The notes: generated by a model not told the origin, from the sequence alone. A stretch of DNA of 15,101 bases from an uncultured Sulfurovum sp. (GCA_902727905.1 CACVAR010000344.1:1-15101); one strand, 5' to 3'. Counted from the stretch's first letter, positions 7,374 through 14,890 are shown. Program-made: numbers and translations.

Positions 7374-8063
7374 ATGCAAGATATACAAACAAAAGAACGA
7401 TTAAGAAAAAACTTAGATCAAATCATCTGGAACATTGAACAAGCTAGAATTACCATTTCAGAGCATCATATTGTTCAACTTGTTGCTGTTGGAAAGTACT
7501 CAGATGAAGAAAATATTAAAACACTTTATGAAGTAGGACAACGTGCTTTTGGTGAAAATCAAGTTCAACAACTAGAAACTCGTATGACTAACCTAGAAGA
7601 GCTTCCATTACAATGGCATATGATGGGACATCTCCAAAGTAATAAGATCAATAAACTTATTGAACTTAGACCAACACTGTTTCAATCATTAGACTCATTA
7701 AAACTTGCCACATCCCTTAATGAAAAGCTCGCTCAAAAAGAACAAAAAATGAGTTGTCTACTACAAATTAATGCAGCTAATGAAGAGAGTAAATCAGGGG
7801 TCAAGAGTGAAGAAGCTTTTGATATTTACCAACAAATTCAAGAAACATGTCCTCAACTAAAGCTTAAAGGTGTTATGAGTATTGGCGCTCATGTTGAAGA
7901 TGAGAAAATCATTCAACAAAGTTTTGAAGAAACACATAAAATTTATGAATCGTTAAAGAAAGATGGGGCAAAAATTTGTTCTATGGGGATGAGTAACGAC
8001 TATGAACTTGCTATAAAATGTGGTTCAAACTTAGTCCGTATTGGTTCTAAGATATTTAAATAA
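7374..8063 (+). CDS. PLP-homeostasis protein, YggS/PLPBP family
   Basis: This 229-residue protein has the fold of an alanine racemase N-terminal domain and binds pyridoxal phosphate. Family members have no proven enzyme activity and buffer PLP and amino-acid pools. The PLP lysine is K41 in LVAVGKYS; most relatives have VAVSK, so Gly replaces Ser before it. Other hallmarks are FGENQVQQL (59-67), WHMMGHLQSNK (81-91), the SMGMSNDYELAI segment and VRIGSKIF at the C-terminus, which hold the phosphate. AGGA (7364-7367) inside the end of rseP lies 6 nt before the ATG, so it is in one operon with rseP. Family assignment is secure; cellular role here is inferred from the family. Confidence 0.92.
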   Translation: MQDIQTKERLRKNLDQIIWNIEQARITISEHHIVQLVAVGKYSDEENIKTLYEVGQRAFGENQVQQLETRMTNLEELPLQWHMMGHLQSNKINKLIELRPTLFQSLDSLKLATSLNEKLAQKEQKMSCLLQINAANEESKSGVKSEEAFDIYQQIQETCPQLKLKGVMSIGAHVEDEKIIQQSFEETHKIYESLKKDGAKICSMGMSNDYELAIKCGSNLVRIGSKIFK

Positions 8064-8099
8064 TTATACACACTAACATTAAGGAAGGTTAAAAAAACA

Positions 8100-10199
8100 A
8101 TGAGACAACTTGTACATTACTATTATCACCAGGAAAGATTAGTAACGTGGATTAAAGAAAATAAAATTTTATCTAGTACAAAATTACTGGTAGAAATTAA
8201 TTTTCCTGACTCTGACCAAAACAAATTAATAAAGCTTCTTAATACATTATCAAAATTGCTCCCTAATGCAACCATTGTAGGTATGCAAAGTTTCACCTCC
8301 TTTGTAAACCATAGGGTAACTGATATTAACCCTCAACCTGTTATTTCCATAATGGACTTTGAAAGCTCTAAAATTTCAACAGAAGTTCTAGACTTTAGTG
8401 GAGAAAGTGATAACGAGTTAACTATAAACTTCTCTAAACTAGAAAAACATCTTCAAGCTGATACTAAAGCTGTAAAGATTTTATCTTCAAATAATGAAGT
8501 AGAAAGTTCAAGACTCATTAATGAAATAGGAAATAAGTTTAGTCATCTTAAAGTCTTTGGTGGAGGAGCTACTTCCAAAGTACAAAATGAAAACAGTTCA
8601 TTTATTTTTTATAACAATACAATTTATAAGAAAGCATTGGTCCTCACTTTTATGCATGGTAAAAATCTTAATGTTGAACTTTTCCAAGCATCTGACTGGA
8701 AACCAATTTCAAAAAAGAAGGTCATTACTAAGATCAGTAATAACTCTATTTTAACACTTGATAATAATTCAGCTTTAGATATTTATAAAAAATATTTCCC
8801 TACTATTGAAGAAGATCCATCTGTTGCACTACAAGTACCTCTCTATATTTCTAAAAATAATATCTCTACAACAGCACACATCTTAACTATTGACTTTGAA
8901 AAACAAAGTTTAGAAATGGCACAAACCTTTGAAGAAGGTGACATTGTTCAACTCTCTATTGGTAACTATGATGCGATGATGAACCGTATCCAAGAAATAC
9001 ATGATTTTCTTCTAAATACGCCAGCACAAGGTTTATGGATTGGCGCTGCTGTTTCATACGAATATGGATTTAGGATTCCAATTATTCACTATATTTCTAA
9101 CATCAAAAAGACAAACCAAATTTTTGGGTACAGTACTTCTCAGGAGTACTTCAACACAGAAAACCAGCCAAATACTTACCACAACCATACTTTTGTTATG
9201 GCAGCCATTACTGAATCAAGTTCAGAATATATAAGCCTTTCAGAATCAACAAGTACGAACATTGGTCCTTTTGAACTTGCTAACAAAAACTTATATTCAA
9301 TTATGCATAAAACAGCTTCTGAACTAAACCAGTTAACTGAAAATCTAGAAAATATTGTTGAACAGAGAACCAAAGAACTGGAAATTTTTAATGAAGAGCT
9401 TCAAGTAAAAATTAAAAATGCTGTACGTAAAGAGAAACGTCAAAATGCCATTATGAACCAACAATCTAGACTGGCTTCCATGGGTGAAATTCTAGAAAAC
9501 ATTGCCCACCAATGGAGACAACCTCTTAACACCGTCTCTTGGATTATGAATGACACACTAATCAAAGCACAGTTAGGTCGTTCCGATGAAGTAGATTTAG
9601 AACAACTGGCTAAAAAAGTAAATAACTCTATTCAATTCCTATCTGAAACAGTTGAAGATTTCAGACGTTTTGTTGACCACTCAGACATGGCACAAACCTT
9701 TAACATTAAGAAAACGATTGAGTCAACCATTATGCTTATTAAAGAGACACTGATTAAATCTGAAATCACCATTGATCTTGACTGTCCTAATGATGTAAAA
9801 TATAAAGGTTTTGAAAATGACTTTAAACATGTTATTATGAACTTAATAAATAATGCACGTGATGCTATGGAAGAAAACAAAATTCAAAATGGACATATAT
9901 CTATTCGTGTTTATCATAAAAAAGATGAACTGATTATTGCTGTACAAGATAATGCAGGAGGCATTCCTAAAAAAATTCTGAAAAATATTTTTGAGCCTTA
10001 CTTTACAACTAAGCACAAATCAAAAGGTACAGGTCTTGGTCTTTATATGTCTAAAAACTTAATTGAAAAAGTAAAAGGAAATTTAGAAGCATTTAGTATT
10101 TTAAATAAAAAAACAACCTTTATTATTACCCTTCCAGATGAAGGTGCTTTGCCTACCCCACCTAGAAAACTTGATGAAGAGGAAGATTATGGAACGTAA
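8100..10199 (+). CDS. soluble FIST-domain sensor histidine kinase
   Basis: The 699-residue protein has no signal peptide or membrane segment. Residues about 30-230 resemble the FIST N domain and 230-390 the FIST C domain, proposed in the literature to sense small ligands such as amino acids. A coiled coil follows (405-450). The kinase part has the phospho-acceptor H470 in NIAHQWRQPLNTV, an H-box type common in Campylobacterota. It also has the ATPase motifs NLINNARDAM (581-590), DNAGGIP (617-623), FEPYFTTK (631-638) and GTGLGLYM (643-650). It should autophosphorylate in the cytoplasm in response to a soluble signal. There is no receiver domain and no response regulator gene nearby, so its partner is encoded elsewhere. 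AAGGAAGG (8081-8088) precedes the ATG by 11 nt. It lies 36 bp after the PLP-protein gene and its 3' end overlaps argC by 13 bp. Confidence 0.88.
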   Translation: MRQLVHYYYHQERLVTWIKENKILSSTKLLVEINFPDSDQNKLIKLLNTLSKLLPNATIVGMQSFTSFVNHRVTDINPQPVISIMDFESSKISTEVLDFSGESDNELTINFSKLEKHLQADTKAVKILSSNNEVESSRLINEIGNKFSHLKVFGGGATSKVQNENSSFIFYNNTIYKKALVLTFMHGKNLNVELFQASDWKPISKKKVITKISNNSILTLDNNSALDIYKKYFPTIEEDPSVALQVPLYISKNNISTTAHILTIDFEKQSLEMAQTFEEGDIVQLSIGNYDAMMNRIQEIHDFLLNTPAQGLWIGAAVSYEYGFRIPIIHYISNIKKTNQIFGYSTSQEYFNTENQPNTYHNHTFVMAAITESSSEYISLSESTSTNIGPFELANKNLYSIMHKTASELNQLTENLENIVEQRTKELEIFNEELQVKIKNAVRKEKRQNAIMNQQSRLASMGEILENIAHQWRQPLNTVSWIMNDTLIKAQLGRSDEVDLEQLAKKVNNSIQFLSETVEDFRRFVDHSDMAQTFNIKKTIESTIMLIKETLIKSEITIDLDCPNDVKYKGFENDFKHVIMNLINNARDAMEENKIQNGHISIRVYHKKDELIIAVQDNAGGIPKKILKNIFEPYFTTKHKSKGTGLGLYMSKNLIEKVKGNLEAFSILNKKTTFIITLPDEGALPTPPRKLDEEEDYGT

Positions 10200-11194
10200 G
10201 CTATAGTAGGGATACCCATTCCCTCAGGATAACCACACATTAAATTTGCAGCAACCATGGCTTGAGATGATGCACCTCGTAGTAAATTATCAATAGCTGA
10301 ATTCACAAACAAAGCATTTCCATTTTTAGCAGCAAAAATATCACAAAAATGTGTTCCTGCTGTACTTTTAATGTCCACAGGATTTTCACGAATACGAATA
10401 AACATATCATTCTCATAATGCTTTTTTAATACTTCCATAGGGTCAATGTCTTCTTTTAAAGTAGCATAAACAGAAACCAATTCTCCACGTGTAGCTGGAA
10501 TAAGATGAGGCACAAAGTTGACATTCATCTTTTTACCGTGTACTTTTTCTATCTTCTCAGCAATCTCTGGAGCATGTCGATGCTTTAAAGGATTATAAGC
10601 AAAAATATTATCATTCACATTTACAAAATGCGTAGTCTCAGAAAGCTTTTTCCCAGCCCCTGAAACACCTGACTTTGCATCCACAAACAAAGGTGCATTC
10701 TCATCAAGGTAAGGGATAAAAGGTAATATTCCTAATAATGTAGCCGTTGGATAACACCCCGGTCCAGCTGCAAGTTTAGCCTTCTTTAAATCTTCTTTAT
10801 AATACTCAATAAGGGCGTAAACAGACTCATCTAAGTGTTCTCTGTCTTCATGCTCACAATAATGTTCTTCATAAGTTTCTAAATCTAGTCTATAATCAGC
10901 AGATAAATCAACTACTTTAACGCCTTTACCTATTAACTCTCTAGCAAATCCCATTGAAGCTTTATGAGGGAGTGCTAAAAATACCAGTTCACAATGCTCG
11001 GCTACAGCCTCTATAGAAGCTTTCTCTACAGGATACGTCATAACATCTACCAATGAAGGATGTAATGACTCAATTACCGTGTCACCAGTTGTTGTTGCCA
11101 AATATTTCAAAACAAACTCTGGATGTGTTACTAAGATTTTAATAAGCTCAAGTCCAGTATATCCACTGGCACCTACTACACCTACTGTTGTCAT
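10187..11194 (-). CDS. argC: N-acetyl-gamma-glutamyl-phosphate reductase
   Basis: ArgC reduces N-acetylglutamyl phosphate to the semialdehyde with NADPH in arginine synthesis. The 335 residues start with the nucleotide-binding GVVGASGYTGLEL (5-17). The catalytic cysteine is C147 in AAGPGCYPTA. The general-base histidine lies in KHRHAPE (H205 or H207), followed by NFVPHLIPATRGE, also typical of the family, so the enzyme looks complete. The ATG overlaps the greA stop by one base (TAATG), with GGAGA upstream inside greA, so translation is coupled. No other arg genes are in the window. Its 3' end overlaps the FIST kinase gene tail to tail, and no terminator is visible there. Confidence 0.96.
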   Translation of the reverse strand: MTTVGVVGASGYTGLELIKILVTHPEFVLKYLATTTGDTVIESLHPSLVDVMTYPVEKASIEAVAEHCELVFLALPHKASMGFARELIGKGVKVVDLSADYRLDLETYEEHYCEHEDREHLDESVYALIEYYKEDLKKAKLAAGPGCYPTATLLGILPFIPYLDENAPLFVDAKSGVSGAGKKLSETTHFVNVNDNIFAYNPLKHRHAPEIAEKIEKVHGKKMNVNFVPHLIPATRGELVSVYATLKEDIDPMEVLKKHYENDMFIRIRENPVDIKSTAGTHFCDIFAAKNGNALFVNSAIDNLLRGASSQAMVAANLMCGYPEGMGIPTIAYVP

Positions 11195-11673
11195 TAAATC
11201 TCCATTGCCTCTATAGACTCTATATCAAAAGTTTTATTTCCAGATGGCAGTTTAATACTTACTTCATCACCCTCTTCTTTTCCAAGTAAAGCACGTGCCA
11301 TTGGAGACCCTGATGATATCCAACCTTTGTCAAGATCAGACTCTTGCGCACCCACAATGGTATAAGTTACTTCAGAATCATCTTCTTGATCAATCAATTC
11401 AACAGTAGAACCAAAAGAGACACGTTCATGTGCCAACGAAGCAGGATTAATAACCTGAGCTCGCCCTACTAAATCTGTTAAATCTAAAATACGTGCTTCC
11501 ATAAGCCCTTGTTTGTCTTTAGCAGCATGATACTCAGCATTCTCTTTTAAGTCACCTAACTCTCTCGCCACATCAATAACATGAGCTATTTCCCCACGTT
11601 CAACTGTTTTAAGATGTTCTAACTCTTTAGATAACTTGTCAAATGTCACTTTTAGCATTGGTTCTTTTTGCAC
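11194..11673 (-). CDS. greA: transcription elongation factor GreA (GTG start)
   Basis: GreA rescues backtracked RNA polymerase by inserting its coiled coil into the secondary channel and stimulating RNA cleavage. I start it at GTG (complement of 11671-11673), giving 159 residues beginning MQKEPM. From this start the tip residues fall at D41 and E44 (ELGDLKENAEYHAA), the same numbers as in E. coli GreA. AGAGGG lies 7 nt before this GTG. The longer frame back to 11745 would begin upstream of the promoter's -10 box and adds 24 residues unlike GreA. The N-terminal coiled coil covers about 1-75 and the C-terminal FKBP-like domain about 80-159 (GWISSGSPMARALLGKEEGD). It is the first gene of a pair with argC. 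Confidence 0.95.
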   Translation of the reverse strand: MQKEPMLKVTFDKLSKELEHLKTVERGEIAHVIDVARELGDLKENAEYHAAKDKQGLMEARILDLTDLVGRAQVINPASLAHERVSFGSTVELIDQEDDSEVTYTIVGAQESDLDKGWISSGSPMARALLGKEEGDEVSIKLPSGNKTFDIESIEAMEI

Positions 11674-11715
11674 TTTATTTCCCTCTTCTTTGTCTGTCAA
11701 TTTTTTAGTAGGGCT

Positions 11716-11745
11716 ATTATAGCAGAAGTATAAAATAAGTACCAA
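11716..11745 (-). promoter_or_regulatory. greA-argC promoter
   Basis: Read leftward, TTGGTA (complement of 11740-11745) and TATAAT (complement of 11716-11721) are 18 bp apart. The -10 is extended by TGC. Transcription should start near 11709, giving a leader of about 36 nt before the GTG. Confidence 0.7.
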
Positions 11746-12166
11746 GATTATAAAAAGTAAAAGTGAAATATAAATTTGCAGAAGAGTAGTAATTAAAATC
11801 CATTAAATCACTCTCAAAGGAGAAAGAGATTGATTTAAAGATTAACCATTTATTAGTTACAAGTGTTACTTCCCCCTAAATAAAACTTTAAGTAAGTTTT
11901 AACTTAGTCCAACACTTTTCACCCTTTAAAGTGAAGTTTTAGTATAAAATATAAATATTTAGAACTAAATATTTTTTTAGTGTAAAGTTGGTGAATAATT
12001 GGTGTCAATTTACATTTTAAAGACTATAAGAGAAAAGTTAGTCTCAAATAAGTATAGTTACAAAACTATTAAAAAGAGATAAGATATATCTTATATAGAA
12101 GTCAAATAGAAAAATTTTATCTTTAGTCGCTATGATACGAAATATATTAAATTAGGAATCTAAACT
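11746..12166. other. non-coding, palindrome-rich intergenic region between divergent greA and gph
   Basis: This is the only long gene-free stretch, very rich in A+T. No frame has a plausible start, ribosome binding site and length. It holds several hairpins: AAAACTT/AAGTTTT (11882-11900), and AAATATTTAG/CTAAATATTT (11953-11974) followed by TTTT, like a weak terminator. Others are AGACTA/TAGTCT (12021-12044), ATAGTT/AACTAT (12054-12069) and a 16-bp palindrome at 12079-12094. A run of five C (in ACTTCCCCCT, 11868-11877) stands out in the AT-rich surroundings. It could hide a small RNA, but no convincing promoter for one was found. TATGAT (12131-12136) is a possible -10 for gph. Confidence 0.5.
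12079..12094. repeat. perfect 16-bp palindrome upstream of gph
   Basis: ATAAGATATATCTTAT is fully self-complementary and lies 72 bp before the gph ATG, near where a -35/activator site would be for a promoter at 12131-12136. It may be an operator for a dimeric regulator. In DNA this A+T-rich, chance is possible, though 16 matched bases with internal G/C pairs is less likely by chance. Confidence 0.45.
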
Positions 12167-12847
12167 ATGGCACAAACAATCTACCAACTCAAAGAAGATC
12201 AACTTAGATCAAAAATCATTCTTTTTGACCTAGACGGTACACTTATTGACTCTACTGAAGCTATTTTGGAGAGTTTTGCAACAGCTTATAGTAAATTTGA
12301 AGTAGCAGTTCCAGCAGATGAAGATATTAAAGCACTTATTGGTTTACCACTAGAAGTCATGTTTATAAAACTAGGCGTAGATGAAGCAAAAGCGATGGAC
12401 TATGTAAGAGCTTATAAAGAGCATTACAGAACCATTCACACGCAAAAAACAGTACTTTTACCAGAGGTAGAAAATACATTAAAAATAGCACACGAATGTG
12501 CAAGACTTGGTGTTGTTACGACCAAAACAGGTAAATATTCACGTGAACTTCTCGAACATTTTGACCTGATGAAATACTTTGATGTCTTAATAGGAAGTGA
12601 AGATGTTGAAAACCATAAACCTCACCCAGAACCTATTATAAAAGCATTAGATAGCCTTGGTTATTCTTATGGAACCGTTACCTACATGATTGGTGATACC
12701 ATTACCGATATATTAGCTGCTCAAGAAGCAGACATTGCGAGTATTGGTGTTTTATCTGGCTATGGTAATCCTGATGAACTAGAAGAAGAGGCAGACTTTG
12801 TAACTAAAAATGCTTTTGATGCTGTTCGAATTATTGGAGAACTTTAA
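12167..12847 (+). CDS. gph: HAD-family phosphatase, phosphoglycolate phosphatase-like
   Basis: The 226-residue protein has all four HAD motifs: FDLDGT with D21 and D23, the Thr of VVTTKT (118-119), K151 in NHKPHPEP, and GDTITD with D177 and D181. A helical cap lies between about 28 and 100. Family members hydrolyse small phosphate esters; 2-phosphoglycolate is the best guess, giving repair of a by-product of DNA or carbon metabolism, but pyrophosphatase or other sugar phosphatases look alike. An N-terminal extension of 16 residues precedes the core, and no later Met is available. AGGA (12154-12157) lies 9 nt before the ATG. It is followed after 69 bp by surE, another phosphatase gene. Confidence 0.82.
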   Translation: MAQTIYQLKEDQLRSKIILFDLDGTLIDSTEAILESFATAYSKFEVAVPADEDIKALIGLPLEVMFIKLGVDEAKAMDYVRAYKEHYRTIHTQKTVLLPEVENTLKIAHECARLGVVTTKTGKYSRELLEHFDLMKYFDVLIGSEDVENHKPHPEPIIKALDSLGYSYGTVTYMIGDTITDILAAQEADIASIGVLSGYGNPDELEEEADFVTKNAFDAVRIIGEL

Positions 12848-12858
12848 CTTCTAAGTGC

Positions 12859-12881
12859 TAGGTTTATAAATCATAAACCTA
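12859..12881. repeat. intergenic hairpin with TAGGTT/AACCTA arms
   Basis: TAGGTTTAT (12859-12867) and ATAAACCTA (12873-12881) form a 9-bp stem with a 5-nt loop between gph and surE. No T-run follows. The outer six bases of each arm are the same as in the inverted repeat before pgsA (4497-4564), so the two may belong to one small repeat family. Confidence 0.5.
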
Positions 12882-12916
12882 CCAATAATTAACAAAAATT
12901 ACACTACCATAGCATC

Positions 12917-13696
12917 ATGAAAAAAATACTTATAACCAATGACGATGGTTTTGACTCCCCTGCACTTTTAGCCCTTATAGAAGCACTAAAACCTCTAGCT
13001 GAAATCATTACTGTCGCTCCTACACTTGAAAAGTCTGCTTGTGGACATTCCCTAACACTTACTAAACCTTTACGCTTTGTAGAAATAGAACCCAACTTTT
13101 ATAAACTTGATGATGGTACACCAACGGACTGTGTCTTTTTAGCCCTACACAAAATTTATGATAAAGATAATATGCCAGACCTTGTAATCTCTGGTATAAA
13201 TATTGGTGCTAATATGGGTGAGGACATTACCTATTCTGGCACAGCCTCTGGTGCAATGGAAGCTGTACTTCAAGGTGTACCTGCCATTGCCATTTCTCAG
13301 GACTTTTCAGATGACATGCGAGAAAAAAATGGCTTTAACTACGAACTAGCAAAAGAAGCTATTCATACACTGGTCAAAAAAATATTTGATGGCGCATTTC
13401 CTTTAGAACCTCGTAAGTTTTTGAACATTAATGTTCCAGCATTGAGTCCAGAAGCATCTAAAGGTTTTAAAATTACCAAAACAGGAAGTCGTGTCTATAC
13501 CAATGATGCCGACTCCCATATTAATCCAAGAGGTCAAGAGTTTTTTTGGATTGGACTGGTTAACCATCAGTGGCGTGAAATCCAAGGTCAAATGACGGAT
13601 GTCCAAGCAACTAAGAACGGCTATGTTTCTATTACCCCTATTCACTTAGATATGACATCTCATGCTGATATAGAGAGACTTGAATCATGGATTTAA
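12917..13696 (+). CDS. surE: 5'/3'-nucleotidase SurE
   Basis: SurE is a cytoplasmic metal-dependent phosphatase acting on nucleoside monophosphates, linked to stationary-phase survival. The 259 residues carry the metal site D9-D10 (ILITNDDGFDSPA), S40 in the loop KSACGHSLT, and N95/N99 in SGINIGANMG. YSGTASGAMEA, directly after DIT, is also conserved. The ATG fits the family start, and an in-frame stop lies 9 codons upstream. No Shine-Dalgarno sequence is visible before it (ACTACCATAGCATC), unlike the neighbours. A leader of only a few bases starting from a weak -10 near 12900 is possible. Its 3' end overlaps the next gene by 10 bp. Confidence 0.95.
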   Translation: MKKILITNDDGFDSPALLALIEALKPLAEIITVAPTLEKSACGHSLTLTKPLRFVEIEPNFYKLDDGTPTDCVFLALHKIYDKDNMPDLVISGINIGANMGEDITYSGTASGAMEAVLQGVPAIAISQDFSDDMREKNGFNYELAKEAIHTLVKKIFDGAFPLEPRKFLNINVPALSPEASKGFKITKTGSRVYTNDADSHINPRGQEFFWIGLVNHQWREIQGQMTDVQATKNGYVSITPIHLDMTSHADIERLESWI

Positions 13697-14334
13697 GATT
13701 CCAACGTTGTGAACTGCTCTTTGGTACAGAAGACTTTGCCAAAATACAAAAAGCAAAAATATTAATACTGGGTGTCGGTGGTGTTGGCTCCTATGCTTTA
13801 GATTGTCTCTACCGTTCAGGTGTTTCTGACATTACCATTGTGGATTATGATGTTTATGATGAAACCAATCAAAATAGACAAATAGGTTCAGAAGCGTTAG
13901 GTGCATACAAAGTTGAAGCACTTCAAAAACTCTACCCTTCTGTCACTACGATTAATGAAAAAATGGACATGGCTTGGGTAGAAAACTTTGATTTTGAACC
14001 TTATGATTTGGTACTTGATGCTGCAGATACCACAAAAGTAAAAATAGAAATTGCTAAAAAGTGCTACAAAAAACTTATCATGTCTTTTGGATCAGCAAAA
14101 CGTTATGATACTTCAAAAATTGAAGTCGCTTCTATTTGGAAAAGTCATGGTGATGCCTTAGGTAGAAAAATACGCAATGAATTAAAAAAAGCGAAGTTCA
14201 ATAGAAACTTTACGGTTGTCTTCTCTCCCGAAGAAGACAAATGTAAAGAGAAAGGTTCTTGTGTTGCTGTCACAGGTGCTACAGGTTTAACCGTTTGTTC
14301 TGAAGCCATAAAAAGAATTTTAAAAAATAGCTAA
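13687..14334 (+). CDS. tcdA: tRNA threonylcarbamoyladenosine dehydratase-like E1 enzyme
   Basis: Enzymes of this ThiF/MoeB-related group use ATP to cyclise t6A37 in tRNA to ct6A. The 215 residues have the ATP loop GVGGVGS (29-35), D53/D55 in IVDYDVYD, the Arg finger R64 in NQNRQ, and K75 in GAYKVEAL. The DAADTT stretch (111-116) and the TcdA-like DALGRKIRNELKK (156-168) are also present. C186 and C192 match the Cys region near the end of E. coli TcdA. It is about 50 residues shorter than that protein, missing the C-terminal membrane-associated part. The lack of CxxC zinc pairs argues against ThiF or MoeB. The ATG lies inside the surE stop region (10-bp overlap), with AGAGAG (13672-13677) 9 nt upstream, so the two are translated as a coupled pair. 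Confidence 0.83.
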   Translation: MDLRFQRCELLFGTEDFAKIQKAKILILGVGGVGSYALDCLYRSGVSDITIVDYDVYDETNQNRQIGSEALGAYKVEALQKLYPSVTTINEKMDMAWVENFDFEPYDLVLDAADTTKVKIEIAKKCYKKLIMSFGSAKRYDTSKIEVASIWKSHGDALGRKIRNELKKAKFNRNFTVVFSPEEDKCKEKGSCVAVTGATGLTVCSEAIKRILKNS

Positions 14335-14336
14335 AC

Positions 14337-14378
14337 TAATATTAATAATTAAGAAACTATCCTTAATTATTAATATTA
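14337..14378. terminator. 17-bp perfect AT-rich hairpin ending tcdA and the Sel1 gene
   Basis: The arms 14337-14353 and 14362-14378 are exactly complementary over 17 bp around an 8-nt loop. The left arm starts 2 nt after the tcdA stop. The right arm encodes the last residues and stop of the leftward Sel1 gene (NINN, TAA). There is almost no G or C and no T-run, so it is not a classical terminator. It may act as a bidirectional transcript end or an RNase III site. Confidence 0.55.
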
Positions 14379-14821
14379 AATGCAATTCTTCCATTTTCTC
14401 CATACTGTGGTCTAAGTACTTTTTCAATACTTGCTAAATGAGCCATTGCTTTTGGATGTCCAGATTTTGCAGCTAATTTAAACCAGTATCTTGCTAATTG
14501 AGTCTGTTGTCTAACTCCTCTACCCTGAGAAAAGCTCAATCCAACATAAAACTTTGCCTCCGAATGATTTTTTCTCGCTGCTTTATGAAAGTAGTTAAAG
14601 GCTAATCTTTCATTTTTTCTTACACCCTGTCCAGTAGCATACATAAGCCCTAAATCAAACAATGCACGTGAGTTTCCTTGTGCTGCTGCTCTTTTGGCAT
14701 ACATAAACTTTGTCGATACTTCATTGTTTACTTGTTGAGTGTTTACATGAAGTGAATTAAATGGATTGGCTGTTAAGTTGATACTTGTAATAAAAGTTAA
14801 TAATAAAATAAATTTGTTCAT
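14363..14821 (-). CDS. secreted Sel1-repeat (TPR-like) protein
   Basis: The 152-residue protein starts with a signal peptide (MNKFILLLTFITSINLTA, then NPF). Two full Sel1-like repeats of 36 residues follow: 51-86 (ALFDLGLMYATGQGVRKNER with AFNYFHKAA) and 87-122 (AKFYVGLSFSQGRGVRQQTQ with ARYWFKLAA). Partial repeats flank them at about 40-50 and 123-134. Such alpha-solenoids bind other proteins in the periplasm or outer membrane. It has no Cys, so it is unlike the disulfide-rich Helicobacter Hcp proteins. The C-terminal tail (RPQYGENGRIAFNINN) is not repeat-like. AGGAA (complement of 14828-14832) lies 6 nt before the ATG. The partner is unknown. Confidence 0.82.
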   Translation of the reverse strand: MNKFILLLTFITSINLTANPFNSLHVNTQQVNNEVSTKFMYAKRAAAQGNSRALFDLGLMYATGQGVRKNERLAFNYFHKAARKNHSEAKFYVGLSFSQGRGVRQQTQLARYWFKLAAKSGHPKAMAHLASIEKVLRPQYGENGRIAFNINN

Positions 14822-14850
14822 TTTCTGTTCCTAAATGTTTTGTTAAAATT

Positions 14851-14856
14851 ATTATA
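14851..14856 (-). promoter_or_regulatory. -10 element of the Sel1 gene
   Basis: Read leftward, a consensus TATAAT (complement of 14851-14856) lies about 30 nt before the ATG, with a start site expected near 14844. No -35 match is seen, and the surrounding sequence is almost pure A+T, so the box could be chance. Confidence 0.4.
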
Positions 14857-14890
14857 TATTAAATATTATTACTTAAAACTTAGTTTTATT

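Noticed and set aside
11674..11745. N-terminal extension of GreA from the ATG at 11745
   Set aside because: It starts upstream of the -10 box, and the GTG start fits the family numbering and has a ribosome site.
11717..11803. 28-residue hydrophobic frame on the minus strand upstream of greA
   Set aside because: No good ribosome binding site, strongly biased AT composition, and it covers the greA promoter.
12867..12905. Rho-independent terminator after gph
   Set aside because: The hairpin at 12859-12881 is not followed by a T-run.
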